The notes under the pieces were generated by a model, which was not told the DNA's origin, made no database searches, and was given only the letters and a program-made list of their open reading frames with translations. Positions 8,641 through 16,308 of a stretch of DNA of 64,000 nt are shown here, in pieces. The position numbers and the translations under genes were made by a program. Where the stretch lies: the NCBI GenBank assembly GCA_015709635.1, contig CP054180.1, forward strand, positions 2,728,001 to 2,792,000, written 5' to 3'. This DNA is from Gammaproteobacteria bacterium (GTDB lineage Bacteria; Pseudomonadota; Gammaproteobacteria; Burkholderiales; Nitrosomonadaceae). Each line of letters opens with the position of its first letter. Position 1 is the first letter of the stretch.

Positions 8641-9213
8641 TTAATGACTCCAGGTAAAAACTGGACGTACCACCTGTTGAATCTGATCACGCGCAATCAA
8701 TCCGAAATAGCGCGCATCAAAGGATTGTGGGTTCACATCGGATAGCAGTAGGTATTCAGAATCATTCACCACAGCTTGAAGCCGATATTGCGGCAATGGT
8801 TGATCCTCAGCATCGGCTGTTAGCTGGGCGCTATTCGGCAAATGTTCACCATTCACATAGATGCCAGCCTGAGCGATCAAAACTCGATCTCCGGATTGTG
8901 CAAACACACGTTTGAGCAACAAACCATAGCCACCAGGGCAATTACCTTGATTGATGTAGGATCTATCCTTAGCCATATCAAAAATCGCATCCTGTGGTGG
9001 GCAGAAAGCGACATAAGCGCCGCTGACAATCGGTTCATCAACCACTTTGTAAAAACCCACTGGCAAGCTGGGTGTGGTATTGATATAAATCCCGCTGATT
9101 CGTGCACTAATACTCAGTACAAATAGGCTAGCGCTCATAGCCAGAACAGAAATAGCCAGGAATTTGATGGGTTTTTTCATGAAGTGGATTCTCATGAGTT
9201 CGAGGTATCTCAC
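8641..9213 (-). CDS. traF: TraF-like conjugative S26 signal peptidase
   Basis: A 190-residue membrane-anchored protease of the S26 family. After a hydrophobic segment (FLAISVLAMSASLFVLSISA) comes TPSLPVGFYKV with the presumed nucleophile Ser, and later LLKRVFAQSGDRV with the general-base Lys, the Ser/Lys dyad of TraF. In RP4, TraF processes and cyclises the TrbC pilin, so its presence hints that a pilus locus exists, either left of the window or on a partner plasmid. The start is uncertain: GTG at 9213 overlaps the traG stop (GTGA), while ATGs at 9195 and 9180 (MKKPIKFL) remain possible. Confidence 0.88.
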   Translation of the reverse strand: MRYLELMRIHFMKKPIKFLAISVLAMSASLFVLSISARISGIYINTTPSLPVGFYKVVDEPIVSGAYVAFCPPQDAIFDMAKDRSYINQGNCPGGYGLLLKRVFAQSGDRVLIAQAGIYVNGEHLPNSAQLTADAEDQPLPQYRLQAVVNDSEYLLLSDVNPQSFDARYFGLIARDQIQQVVRPVFTWSH

Positions 9214-11054
9214 AGTCCGGTTAATTTGTCGCTGAAGCTCGGGGGATTGACCTGTGCCCGTGCAGTAAAGGTTTCATCCTGGAAATACAAAGGCTGCGTG
9301 CCATAAATGGCCGGGAAACCGGCCACATAGATGATCATGTCGCCTGGTTTGGTGATTTTGCCTTCAGCATCTTTCATGGGGCCGGGCAGTCGCATACATT
9401 CATCCGGCGTTAATAATGCGCGCTGCGTCTCCTGTAGGGTACGGGTAACATGTCCATGCATCATCGATGAGCGGCGACCACTGGTGGTAATCTGCTCTTT
9501 GATAACGGTGGTTTGCCCGGTCAGTTTGGATAAGTGCTCCGCCGTTTCAATCCGATTGGGTGCAAACGCGGTCTGAATGTGACAGTTTGAAGTAATCGCT
9601 TCATCATGCCCGTAGCCGGTCTCGCGACTCTTGAGCTGATTCAAATCCTGGCAAATCAGATAGGCTTTCATGCCGTAGCCTGCGATAAACGCGAGGGATT
9701 CCTGAAAGATTTCAAGTTTTCCTAAGCTTGGGAATTCGTCCAGCATCAATAGCAGCTTGTGTTTATAATGCGCAGCTGGTTGACCGTCTTTAAACGTGAT
9801 TCTATCGGCCAGCTTTCTGATGATCATGTTGATCAGAATGCGAATTAAAGGACGCAACCGGGATTTATCATTGGGGTGTGACACAATGTATAAGCTGACG
9901 GGATGCTCATGGTGCATGAGGTCGCGGATTGTAAAATCCGATGTGCTGATATTGTTGGCGACGATCGGATCGCGATACAAAGATAGATAGGATTTTGCGG
10001 TTGATAGCACGGAACCTGCTTCTTCTTCAGGGCGATCCAACATATCGCGCGCACTGGCTGCAATCACTGGATGACTTTTACCGTCCAGATAATCCTGCAT
10101 GGCCATTTCCATCCACAGCTCCCTAATATCGCGATCAGGATCAGATAGCATTGCGTCGACAGTCGATAATGTGGCGGGGGTTCCTTCTCGCTCAGACTTG
10201 TATAAAACATGCAAAATGACACCTACCAGCAATGCCTGGCTGGTTTTCTGCCAGTGGGTTTGTAATCCCTTGCCATCCGGATCAACGATTAAGGTGGTCA
10301 GGTTTTGAACGTCGGCCACTTCCATGCCGCTGCCAATTTGGATTTCATCGAGTGGATTCCAATGCGCGCTACTGGTTGATGCCGGATCAAAACGCAGCAC
10401 CTTGTTTTTGGCATGATGCTTTCTCCAACCGGAGGTCAATGCCCATAACTCACCTTTAAGATCAGTAATGACCGCGCTCTGAGTCCAGGAAAGCAGGGTC
10501 GGTATGACGAGACTCACACCTTTGCCAGAGCGAGTCGGGGCATAACACAACACATGTTCCGGGCCGCTGTGTTTCAGATAGTGGGTTTTACCGGAATTAT
10601 CCCGCCAGCCGCCGACATAAACGACGTCGCTCTGGTTACTTTTGTGATTCTTGCCTGTTGCAAGCAATCCTGCAGCTACAATGTCCTTTTTATCTGCCCA
10701 TCTGGCCGAACCATGCAATCCTTGATTGGTTCTGGATGAATTGGCCAGCACCATTTTAATGACCAATACCAGTATCAAACCGATGCTGGAGAATAAAATG
10801 CCGAAACCTGCCGCCAGATCAAAGATGCCCGAATACTCGCCATACCATTTATTTGCCCATAGCAGAATTGCCCAAGGTTCATAGATGTTAAAGAAGTGAG
10901 TACCTAATTGCGGCTGATAGTTGAATTGGTGGGAAAAATACTGGGTAGCGACTTGGAATCCGCCAACAAGACAGACAATGGATAATGAGCGAACGATAAT
11001 CTTGTCTTTTTTGACATTTCTGCTGTCTTTAGAACTCAGATTGATGTTATTCAT
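9210..11054 (-). CDS. traG: VirD4/TraG-type conjugative coupling protein
   Basis: A 614-residue type IV coupling ATPase that would link the relaxosome to the secretion channel at the inner membrane. Two N-terminal transmembrane segments (about residues 20-40 and 80-104) precede the Walker A motif YAPTRSGKGVSLVIP (about 171-185) and Walker B LLLMLDEFPSLGKLE (about 434-448). HGSARWA at about 114-120 is also typical of TraG/VirD4. The length is near RP4 TraG (635). It starts one base into the traI stop (TGATG overlap) and runs into traF, so the genes are coupled. Confidence 0.95.
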   Translation of the reverse strand: MNNINLSSKDSRNVKKDKIIVRSLSIVCLVGGFQVATQYFSHQFNYQPQLGTHFFNIYEPWAILLWANKWYGEYSGIFDLAAGFGILFSSIGLILVLVIKMVLANSSRTNQGLHGSARWADKKDIVAAGLLATGKNHKSNQSDVVYVGGWRDNSGKTHYLKHSGPEHVLCYAPTRSGKGVSLVIPTLLSWTQSAVITDLKGELWALTSGWRKHHAKNKVLRFDPASTSSAHWNPLDEIQIGSGMEVADVQNLTTLIVDPDGKGLQTHWQKTSQALLVGVILHVLYKSEREGTPATLSTVDAMLSDPDRDIRELWMEMAMQDYLDGKSHPVIAASARDMLDRPEEEAGSVLSTAKSYLSLYRDPIVANNISTSDFTIRDLMHHEHPVSLYIVSHPNDKSRLRPLIRILINMIIRKLADRITFKDGQPAAHYKHKLLLMLDEFPSLGKLEIFQESLAFIAGYGMKAYLICQDLNQLKSRETGYGHDEAITSNCHIQTAFAPNRIETAEHLSKLTGQTTVIKEQITTSGRRSSMMHGHVTRTLQETQRALLTPDECMRLPGPMKDAEGKITKPGDMIIYVAGFPAIYGTQPLYFQDETFTARAQVNPPSFSDKLTGL

Positions 11055-12691
11055 CAGAGGCTCCTTCGGGTGGTGATGGAGGTGGTGGGTCGTTTTTGAC
11101 CTGCCGATTGCTCTCTACCTAAAGCATGCTGTTTCATTAATTGCTGACGGTATTGTTCAAGCGGCTTATCGTCAAAAGTGATGCGCATTTGGTTTTGTGC
11201 TGCAACCTGTGCTATCTGAAGGCGAAACGGTTCAGTTCCATTGATTGCCAAGTGACTGCCGTACTTCTTCATGGCAACATGCAGAATATCTGCCAATGCA
11301 TCTTGTGTTGTATCCGGCAGAACGATTAACCGCTTGCCGTCATCGCGGATGGTGGTTGATCCTGCTTTATAGGTGACTGTGCCGATTTTGCTGATCGATT
11401 CCACACAATCGTCTTTAATAAAGCCATCCTTGAAGTAGCCATTAGATTTATCATTGCTTGGCTTAGCCGATACCTGGTTGCCCTTAAATTGACCGATTCT
11501 TCTGGATCGCAAAACAGCCAATGCTTGCGTCTTACCATTTTTGGCCTCAAATGCTAACCAATCCAGCCACCCCATTCTGGAATGACAGGTTTTAGAACTT
11601 TGATAGGCTTTTTGGTAATCGCTTTTAATGACTGCTATAGTTGTTTTGAATTGCTGATGAGCGGTTGCGTATAGCGCTTTTTTGGCCAATCTCCCAGCTT
11701 TGATGCTTTTAATGATGTTGCGCTTGAGTTTCGCTTCTCGTTTGGCGCGGTCAATGAGTTGATCTCTGCTTTGTCGCAATATTGCCCACTGGATTGAACG
11801 CTGTCTGGCGTTATCTGTCTGCTCTTGCTGGTATCTCGCAAAAAGCTCTGAAGTATCGATTCGATTCTGCAATGGTCTTGGCTGGTATTGTTTGGCGTTT
11901 TGTTGTGACGATTGTGTAGAATGTTCATTCTGTACAAAAGCACCCAGTCTTTGAGTTAAATTTCCTTTGGATAAAGAGCGATCAACTGAGCTTGCTTTAA
12001 CAGCCGTGCCATTGTTGGCAACCAATACAAACCCATTACCACGTTCCTTGATTTCAAGGCCATGTCTAGCTAGAGCCTGATGTAAATCCTGCCAGTTGTC
12101 CGGCTGCTTCAATTCATCCAAGCACTCACGCTTGATCCAGACCAGCAAACTCTCAACACCGGTTCTGGTTTCAATTTCCTGCGCTACCCTGGACGCTTTA
12201 TCGCTTTGGGTTTCATGATTAACTGTTGTTAAGCCATATTCTTGTTCTATCTGCTCACAAAGCTTGGCTACTTTGTTGTAGTCATAGTAGGGGTTATGGA
12301 TTGTGAGGTTTTTGGGGTGAATCTTGTTGATGGCGATATGGATGTGCAGGTTATTGGTATCATCATGGACTACGCTGATGCGTTGATGACCATTAAAACC
12401 CAAAGCATCGCAAAACCGCTCTTCAATAGCATTCAGATCAGAAAGGGATAAACGCTCACCTTCCGGAAAGCTCAGCACCAAATGACAGGTTTTATCCGAT
12501 TTGGCGCGCTTATTCATTTCCTGTGTGTTTTGTATCTCTATCAATGCAGCTATCTGATCGTCTGAATAACAGTTTGATACCTTGATCTGGCTGACACGTT
12601 CACTCTTGTCTTGAGGATCGGTCAGATACTGTATCAACGCAGAGTAGTTGCTTTTGCGCACTGATTTGATGGGTATGATTTTAGCGATCAT
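11054..12691 (-). CDS. traI: MOB-P relaxase (TraI-like)
   Basis: A 545-residue relaxase that nicks oriT and attaches to the 5' end of the transferred strand. Motif I is near the N-terminus (KSNYSALIQYL, candidate nucleophile Tyr16). Motif III is H109-D-D...LHIHIAINKIHP with His116 and His118, the metal-binding triad of the MOB-P family. The second half (about 290-545) contains basic helical segments and a C-terminal region (VTYKAGSTTIRDDGKRLIVL) resembling the relaxase-associated LPD7 module. It lies next to traJ and an RP4-like oriT, as expected. RP4 TraI is larger (732); the missing part probably corresponds to its C-terminal tail. Confidence 0.93.
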   Translation of the reverse strand: MIAKIIPIKSVRKSNYSALIQYLTDPQDKSERVSQIKVSNCYSDDQIAALIEIQNTQEMNKRAKSDKTCHLVLSFPEGERLSLSDLNAIEERFCDALGFNGHQRISVVHDDTNNLHIHIAINKIHPKNLTIHNPYYDYNKVAKLCEQIEQEYGLTTVNHETQSDKASRVAQEIETRTGVESLLVWIKRECLDELKQPDNWQDLHQALARHGLEIKERGNGFVLVANNGTAVKASSVDRSLSKGNLTQRLGAFVQNEHSTQSSQQNAKQYQPRPLQNRIDTSELFARYQQEQTDNARQRSIQWAILRQSRDQLIDRAKREAKLKRNIIKSIKAGRLAKKALYATAHQQFKTTIAVIKSDYQKAYQSSKTCHSRMGWLDWLAFEAKNGKTQALAVLRSRRIGQFKGNQVSAKPSNDKSNGYFKDGFIKDDCVESISKIGTVTYKAGSTTIRDDGKRLIVLPDTTQDALADILHVAMKKYGSHLAINGTEPFRLQIAQVAAQNQMRITFDDKPLEQYRQQLMKQHALGREQSAGQKRPTTSITTRRSL

Positions 12692-12732
12692 CGTATTTAA
12701 GCTGCTTAAGTCAAAAAGGACTATTCCGAAAG

Positions 12733-13101
12733 TTATTTTTTAAGCTTCATAATGACATCCAGCATCGTGCTTTGCGTATTTCGGATACTGTCCAAGGTCA
12801 TATGCAACTGTGACTTGCCAATCAATTTTGTACGCTTGTCGTTGGTAAGCCAAAGTTTGATCAATCCACCCAATCTGCCAAGATCACCGTTAATTTTTAG
12901 CAGGCTATCTACCTGTCTGCTGTCAACAATACTGGGTACTTGATAACCCAGGCCCAGATTGCGCAGATACTCGGCAACGGTTAATCCGGCATCCTGCGCC
13001 TTAGTCTTTATTTCAGCTTCCTCGATTGGCAAAACAGGAACCCTAAGCTTCTTATCTCTTCTTTCTTTTCCGATTGTCTTGGGGTTCTTTTGGGTAATCA
13101 T
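12733..13101 (-). CDS. traJ: TraJ-like oriT-binding relaxosome protein
   Basis: A 122-residue accessory protein. A basic N-terminus (KTIGKERRDKKLRVPVLPIE) is followed by a ribbon-helix-helix-like pattern (EEAEIKTKAQDAGLTVAEYL, then RNLGLG), typical of TraJ/MobC-type proteins. LGRLGGLIKLWL further on is a common signature of this family. In RP4, TraJ binds an inverted repeat beside nic and recruits TraI. Here the gene starts just left of the oriT and a 20-bp palindrome, and it is transcribed away from oriT exactly as in RP4. Confidence 0.9.
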   Translation of the reverse strand: MITQKNPKTIGKERRDKKLRVPVLPIEEAEIKTKAQDAGLTVAEYLRNLGLGYQVPSIVDSRQVDSLLKINGDLGRLGGLIKLWLTNDKRTKLIGKSQLHMTLDSIRNTQSTMLDVIMKLKK

Positions 13102-13113
13102 TTCGGTTTTCCT

Positions 13114-13205
13114 CGAAGAGCAAGATCAACGTTGAGCACAGAGTGCAAATAAGTTGGAGTGGAGATGGCCATCTCCACATATCTTGCCCGGTTCTGTGAG
13201 TTTCA
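13114..13205 (+). other. oriT: Origin of transfer (oriT), RP4/IncP type
   Basis: Between divergent traJ and traK lies a sequence that aligns with RP4 oriT as I remember it: CGAAGAGCAAGAT at 13114-13126, then CGTTGAGCAC, then GTGCAAATAAG, then a perfect 20-bp palindrome (GTGGAGATGG and its complement) at 13160-13179, and the nick region CATATCTTGCCCGG. RP4 reads CCTATCCTG^CCCGG, which places nic between 13187 and 13188 on the plus strand. The palindrome corresponds to the TraJ-binding repeat next to nic. Confidence 0.88.
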
Positions 13206-13446
13206 AGAAATATACTAACACTATAATCGATGTTTGCAAATAGATTACTTTCGTTATATCATAATTTCAATCAGTATAAAAATACTTGAAAGAAGCTTGA
13301 TTCAACTAAATAACAGTGACTTGGAAACAAAAAGAAAGAATAAGAAACTCAAAGAAATTGAAAACAACAAAAAGAAACAGAAAGGAAAGCAAAAAATCAA
13401 AAAGCTGTTTGGACGCCAAGATAAATATTTTTGTGGAAATTGTGTG
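13206..13446 (+). promoter_or_regulatory. AT-rich oriT-to-traK leader, likely TraK-binding region
   Basis: About 240 bp of very A-rich DNA with phased A-tracts separate nic from the traK start. In RP4 the TraK protein binds and bends a region of roughly 200 bp at this place. The reading frame is open from 13234 but would give a lysine-only-like extension without similarity to TraK, so I treat it as non-coding. Confidence 0.5.
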
Positions 13447-13770
13447 ATGACTAAATCCTTATCAGATCGAATCGCACTTTATGCGGATAAAAACAAAAGT
13501 ACGGTTAAGCAATTTTTACCGGCGTTCATCGCGTTGAAACCTGATATCGAGCAGGCACTCAAGGATGGTTGGACGATTCGGCAGATCTGGAACATTTTGC
13601 ACCAGGAAGAAAAAATCAAATGTTCTTATCAATGGTTCCGAACATTGGTCAATCGACATATTGGTGAGGACAGAAAACAGCATCCGCGCATTGATCAAGG
13701 AAAGTCAGCTGGGAATGGTCAAGAAGGATTTCGTTTTAATTCTGCAACTGAAAAAGAGGAGTTGGTCTGA
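13447..13770 (+). CDS. traK: TraK-like oriT-binding protein
   Basis: A protein of 107 residues from the ATG at 13447: MTKSLSDRIALYADKNKSTV, then FLPAFIALKPDIEQALKDGW, TIRQIWNILHQEEKIKCSYQ and WFRTLVNRH. This flow (short basic N-terminus, D-I-x-x-A-L-x-x-G-W, I-W-x-x-L, S-Y-x-x-F) matches TraK-family relaxosome proteins, which wrap oriT DNA. The frame extends upstream to 13234, but that part is a poly-Lys region with no TraK counterpart. A GGAA precedes the chosen start by about 10 bases. The stop overlaps the traL start (TGATG). Confidence 0.82.
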   Translation: MTKSLSDRIALYADKNKSTVKQFLPAFIALKPDIEQALKDGWTIRQIWNILHQEEKIKCSYQWFRTLVNRHIGEDRKQHPRIDQGKSAGNGQEGFRFNSATEKEELV

Positions 13771-14501
13771 TGGCTAGAATACATATGATTCTGCAAGGGA
13801 AAGGTGGAGTAGGCAAATCGTTTATATCATCCACGCTAGCGCAACATAAAGTTGCAAAAGGCGGCAATCCTTTATGCATTGATACCGATCCGGTTAATGC
13901 TACTTTTTATGGATTTAAAAAGCTCAATGTTAAGCAGATTAATGTGATGAACAATGATGAGATTGATCCGAGAAAATTTGATGATTTAATTGAATTGATC
14001 GCAAAAGCAGACAATGACGTCATTATTGACAATGGTGCCAGCACCTTTGTACCGATGTCGCATTACCTCATCAGCAACCAGATACCCGCTTTACTTCTGG
14101 ATATGGGGCATGAGTTGGTTGTGCATACCGTCATCACAGGTAGTCAGGCTTTGCTGGATACATTGAATGGTTTTGTACATCTGATTAAACAGTTTCCTAA
14201 GGAAGCATTGTTTGTGGTTTGGTTAAACCCTTATTGGGGAGAAATCAGCATGAATGGCAAGCAGTTTGAGGAAATGAAAGCTTATGTGGATAACAAAGGT
14301 CGAGTATCGGCGATTATTCGAATTCCACACTACAAGCCCGAGACTTTTGGCAAAGATTTAAGTGAAATCCTGCAATCAAAATTTACTTTCGATGAAGCAC
14401 TTAAAAATAGTGCTTTGCCGGTGATGGTACGCCAAAGATTAACGATCATCCGCAGACAGCTCTTCACCAACATTGAAAATGTGGCTTCGGTTTTAACATG
14501 A
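13770..14501 (+). CDS. traL: TraL-like P-loop ATPase
   Basis: A 243-residue ParA/MinD-like nucleotide-binding protein. The N-terminal deviant Walker A is MILQGKGGVGKSFISSTLA, followed by PLCIDTDPVNATFYGFKK, a ParA-type A' motif, and DVIIDNGAST as Walker B. The second gene of the traKLM operon in IncP plasmids is TraL with the same layout. Its role is not well defined: it is thought to assist relaxosome formation or DNA transfer. It overlaps traM by 4 bp (ATGA). Confidence 0.87.
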   Translation: MARIHMILQGKGGVGKSFISSTLAQHKVAKGGNPLCIDTDPVNATFYGFKKLNVKQINVMNNDEIDPRKFDDLIELIAKADNDVIIDNGASTFVPMSHYLISNQIPALLLDMGHELVVHTVITGSQALLDTLNGFVHLIKQFPKEALFVVWLNPYWGEISMNGKQFEEMKAYVDNKGRVSAIIRIPHYKPETFGKDLSEILQSKFTFDEALKNSALPVMVRQRLTIIRRQLFTNIENVASVLT

Positions 14502-14926
14502 ATACCGACAAATTAGATGTGATCATTGAAAGAATAGCGTCTGAACACGGCATTGTTCTGTCGCAGGATGATCCGGTATTGATGATGCATACGCTCAATG
14601 AAGTATTGCTGGAACAAAATGAAAAAGCCCATGCTGAGCTATTAAGCAATTACCAGGCGATATTGGAAGAAAACTTTAATCGATGGTGTGAGTACTCTAC
14701 CAAAAAATCAAATGCACTGATTAATGCATCCATGAGTAACGCACAATTGACACGAGACCAATTTCTGGAGAGCTGTATTCAGTTGATTGATGAAAAGATA
14801 AAAAGCGGGGTAGGTCAGGAAATTTATGATCTAGCCAGAATCTCCAGGCAAGCAGCCATCATTAATTTAATGGCATCAAGCTTACTTTTAATTTCGGTTG
14901 TAACCATATTTCTGATTTTGTTATAG
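14498..14926 (+). CDS. traM: TraM-like conjugal transfer protein with C-terminal membrane anchor
   Basis: A 142-residue protein: a mostly helical, charged region (about residues 1-115, including EEVLLEQNEKAH-like coiled segments) followed by one hydrophobic segment at the C-terminus (LMASSLLLISVVTIFLILL). This tail-anchored layout, its position after traL and the ATGA overlap agree with TraM of the IncP traKLM operon. No catalytic motif is seen. The name follows gene order more than sequence similarity. Confidence 0.75.
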   Translation: MNTDKLDVIIERIASEHGIVLSQDDPVLMMHTLNEVLLEQNEKAHAELLSNYQAILEENFNRWCEYSTKKSNALINASMSNAQLTRDQFLESCIQLIDEKIKSGVGQEIYDLARISRQAAIINLMASSLLLISVVTIFLILL

Positions 14927-14959
14927 CCAATCTTTTTTAACAATGCAATGGAATGGCTC

Positions 14960-15289
14960 ATGAGGACATTAAATTTAAGTGAAGCTGCTCAATTCTTGAA
15001 GTTGCACCCTGAAGAAGTGCGTCGTCGCGCTAAAGCAGGAATTATTCCGGGTGCAAAATTAGGGAAACGGTGGGCATTTATTGAAGATGATCTTGCTGAT
15101 CACATTCGCTCGTTATATGCTTGCACTCGGCAAGCGTTGCAAGTGGGACATGAGGAGAAACAATTATGTCACTCTGTAAACGTGGTAAGACGTGGTGGAT
15201 TAGTTTCACCACACCAAGCGGCGAGCGAGTTAGATGCTCTGCTGCAACTGAAGATAAAACCCAGGCGCAAGAATTCCACGATAAGCTGA
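14960..15289 (+). CDS. Excisionase-like helix-turn-helix protein
   Basis: A protein of about 109 residues with a MerR/excisionase-type winged helix: LNLSEAAQFLKLHPEEVRRR, then AKAGIIPGAKLGKRWAFIED. Start chosen at 14960 (MRTLNLSE); an upstream ATG at 14948 (MEWLM) is possible. Its last 41 codons overlap the integrase start in another frame. From memory this out-of-frame overlap is conserved in related ICE/IME xis-int pairs, and the C-terminal LCHSVN...PRRKNSTIS pattern occurs in relatives, so the long form is probably real. It likely directs excision and may regulate int. Confidence 0.82.
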   Translation: MRTLNLSEAAQFLKLHPEEVRRRAKAGIIPGAKLGKRWAFIEDDLADHIRSLYACTRQALQVGHEEKQLCHSVNVVRRGGLVSPHQAASELDALLQLKIKPRRKNSTIS

Positions 15290-16182
15290 AAGCGGAATCC
15301 TGGCGGGTTGCAAGACTGGGGGATAAGCCAAAGCGGACTTGGGATGAAGCGGCTTATAAATGGCTGATGGAGACACAACATAAGGCTTCCCATAAGCAGG
15401 ACATGAAGCAAGTTGCGTGGTTTCAACAGTTTTTTAGGGGCCAATTACTTTCTGAATTAACTCGAGAAGTGATTGCTGAAGTAGGTGAAATAAAATGCAA
15501 AGAAACATCACCTTCGACGGCTAATCGTTATTTGGCAACTATCAGGGCCATTCTGCGAAGAGCGGCTTTAGATTGGGAATGGATTGAGAAAGCACCCTTT
15601 ATCCGGCTATATAAGGAACCCAAGCGGCGGATTCGCTGGATAGCTCCTGAGCAAGTACAAATATTATTAAATGAATTACCAGAGCATTTGGTTGACTTGG
15701 TAAAGTTTTCACTTTCAACAGGATTGCGCAAACGCAATGTTACTGATTTGGAATGGTCGCAAGTTGATTTGCAGAGAAATGTTGCATGGATTCATGCAGA
15801 TCAGGCCAAAGCAAGAAAAAGCATTCATATTTCACTGAATGCAACGGCTATGGAAGTCTTGAGAAAGCAGGTTGGCAAGCATCCGTTAAGAGTGTTTACT
15901 TACCAAGGAAAACCAATTATTCAGGTCAATACCAGGGCATGGCGAAAGGCATTAAGTAGAGCAGGTATAGAAGACTTCCATTGGCATGATTTGCGCCATA
16001 CTTGGGCCAGCTGGTTAACTCAGAAGGGTGTGCCGCTAAACGTAATTCAAGAAATGGGGGCTTGGGAATCAACTGAGATGGTGAAACGTTATGCTCATTT
16101 GGCACCCGAACAATTCAGAAAACATGCAATGGTTGTAGATGAAATTCTGAATGACACAATTCTGACACAAGTGGAAAATTAG
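15166..16182 (+). CDS. int: Tyrosine site-specific integrase
   Basis: A 338-residue tyrosine recombinase. The N-terminus (MSLCKRGKTWWISFTTPSG) is a small DNA-binding domain common in tRNA-targeting integrases; a SAM-like core-binding domain spans about 55-150. Catalytic residues are visible: Arg188 in STGLRKRNVTDLEW, H-x-x-R in FHWHDLRHTWASWL (His274, Arg277), and Tyr309 in STEMVKRYAHLAPEQ. It reads towards the tRNA-Thr 3' end, 34 bp away, the standard layout for an element that uses the tRNA as attB. No damage is seen, so the element may still be excisable. Confidence 0.95.
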   Translation: MSLCKRGKTWWISFTTPSGERVRCSAATEDKTQAQEFHDKLKAESWRVARLGDKPKRTWDEAAYKWLMETQHKASHKQDMKQVAWFQQFFRGQLLSELTREVIAEVGEIKCKETSPSTANRYLATIRAILRRAALDWEWIEKAPFIRLYKEPKRRIRWIAPEQVQILLNELPEHLVDLVKFSLSTGLRKRNVTDLEWSQVDLQRNVAWIHADQAKARKSIHISLNATAMEVLRKQVGKHPLRVFTYQGKPIIQVNTRAWRKALSRAGIEDFHWHDLRHTWASWLTQKGVPLNVIQEMGAWESTEMVKRYAHLAPEQFRKHAMVVDEILNDTILTQVEN

Positions 16183-16189
16183 AAGATCA

Positions 16190-16216
16190 TAAAATCAATC
16201 TAACTCATTGATTTTA
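16190..16216. terminator. Hairpin between int and tRNA-Thr (bidirectional terminator or att arm)
   Basis: A perfect 10-bp inverted repeat, TAAAATCAAT and ATTGATTTTA, with a 7-nt loop CTAACTC. It begins 7 bp after the int stop and ends directly at the tRNA CCA. It can end transcription from both sides, with A/T-rich arms supplying a T-run in either direction. It lies at the element-chromosome junction, so it may also be part of the integrase-binding arm. Confidence 0.6.
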
Positions 16217-16292
16217 TGGTGCCGACACCAAGAATCGAACTCGGGACCTTCTGATTACAAATCAGCTGCTCTACCATCTGAGCTATGCCGGC
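16217..16292 (-). tRNA. tRNA-Thr (anticodon TGT)
   Basis: Read on the minus strand, a 76-nt cloverleaf starts GCCGGCATAGCTCAG (acceptor and D stem), has the anticodon loop in CTGATTTGTAATCAG with anticodon TGT, a T-loop GTTCGATTC and ends TGTCGGCACCA with an encoded CCA. The acceptor 5' GCCGGCA pairs with 3' TGTCGGC with one wobble. It lies only 16 bp after the sspB stop and serves as the integration site of the element. Confidence 0.96.
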
Positions 16293-16308
16293 AATTAATT
16301 TGAGAAGC

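Larger units (their letters stand above)
1..16216. mobile_element. Integrated conjugative/mobilizable element (right part), RP4-like transfer module, at tRNA-Thr
   Basis: The stretch from the left edge to the tRNA-Thr 3' end holds a tyrosine integrase next to the tRNA, an excisionase-like gene, a full IncP-type relaxosome/coupling set (traC, traD-like, traF, traG, traI, traJ, oriT, traK, traL, traM) and cargo (RadC-like protein, hipBA, SRAP pseudogene, HU, DUF4007 pair). Gene order matches the RP4 Tra1 region. Core housekeeping genes start directly beyond the tRNA, so the right boundary is firm. The left end is outside the window: no second copy of the tRNA 3' segment was seen in 1-2400. No VirB/Trb mating-pair genes are visible, so whether this is a self-transmissible ICE or a mobilizable IME cannot be decided here. 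Confidence 0.88.

Noticed and set aside
13234..13446. N-terminal extension of traK (71 codons)
   Set aside because: Composed mostly of lysine/isoleucine from A-tracts, absent from TraK family proteins, and located where RP4 has the TraK-binding non-coding region.
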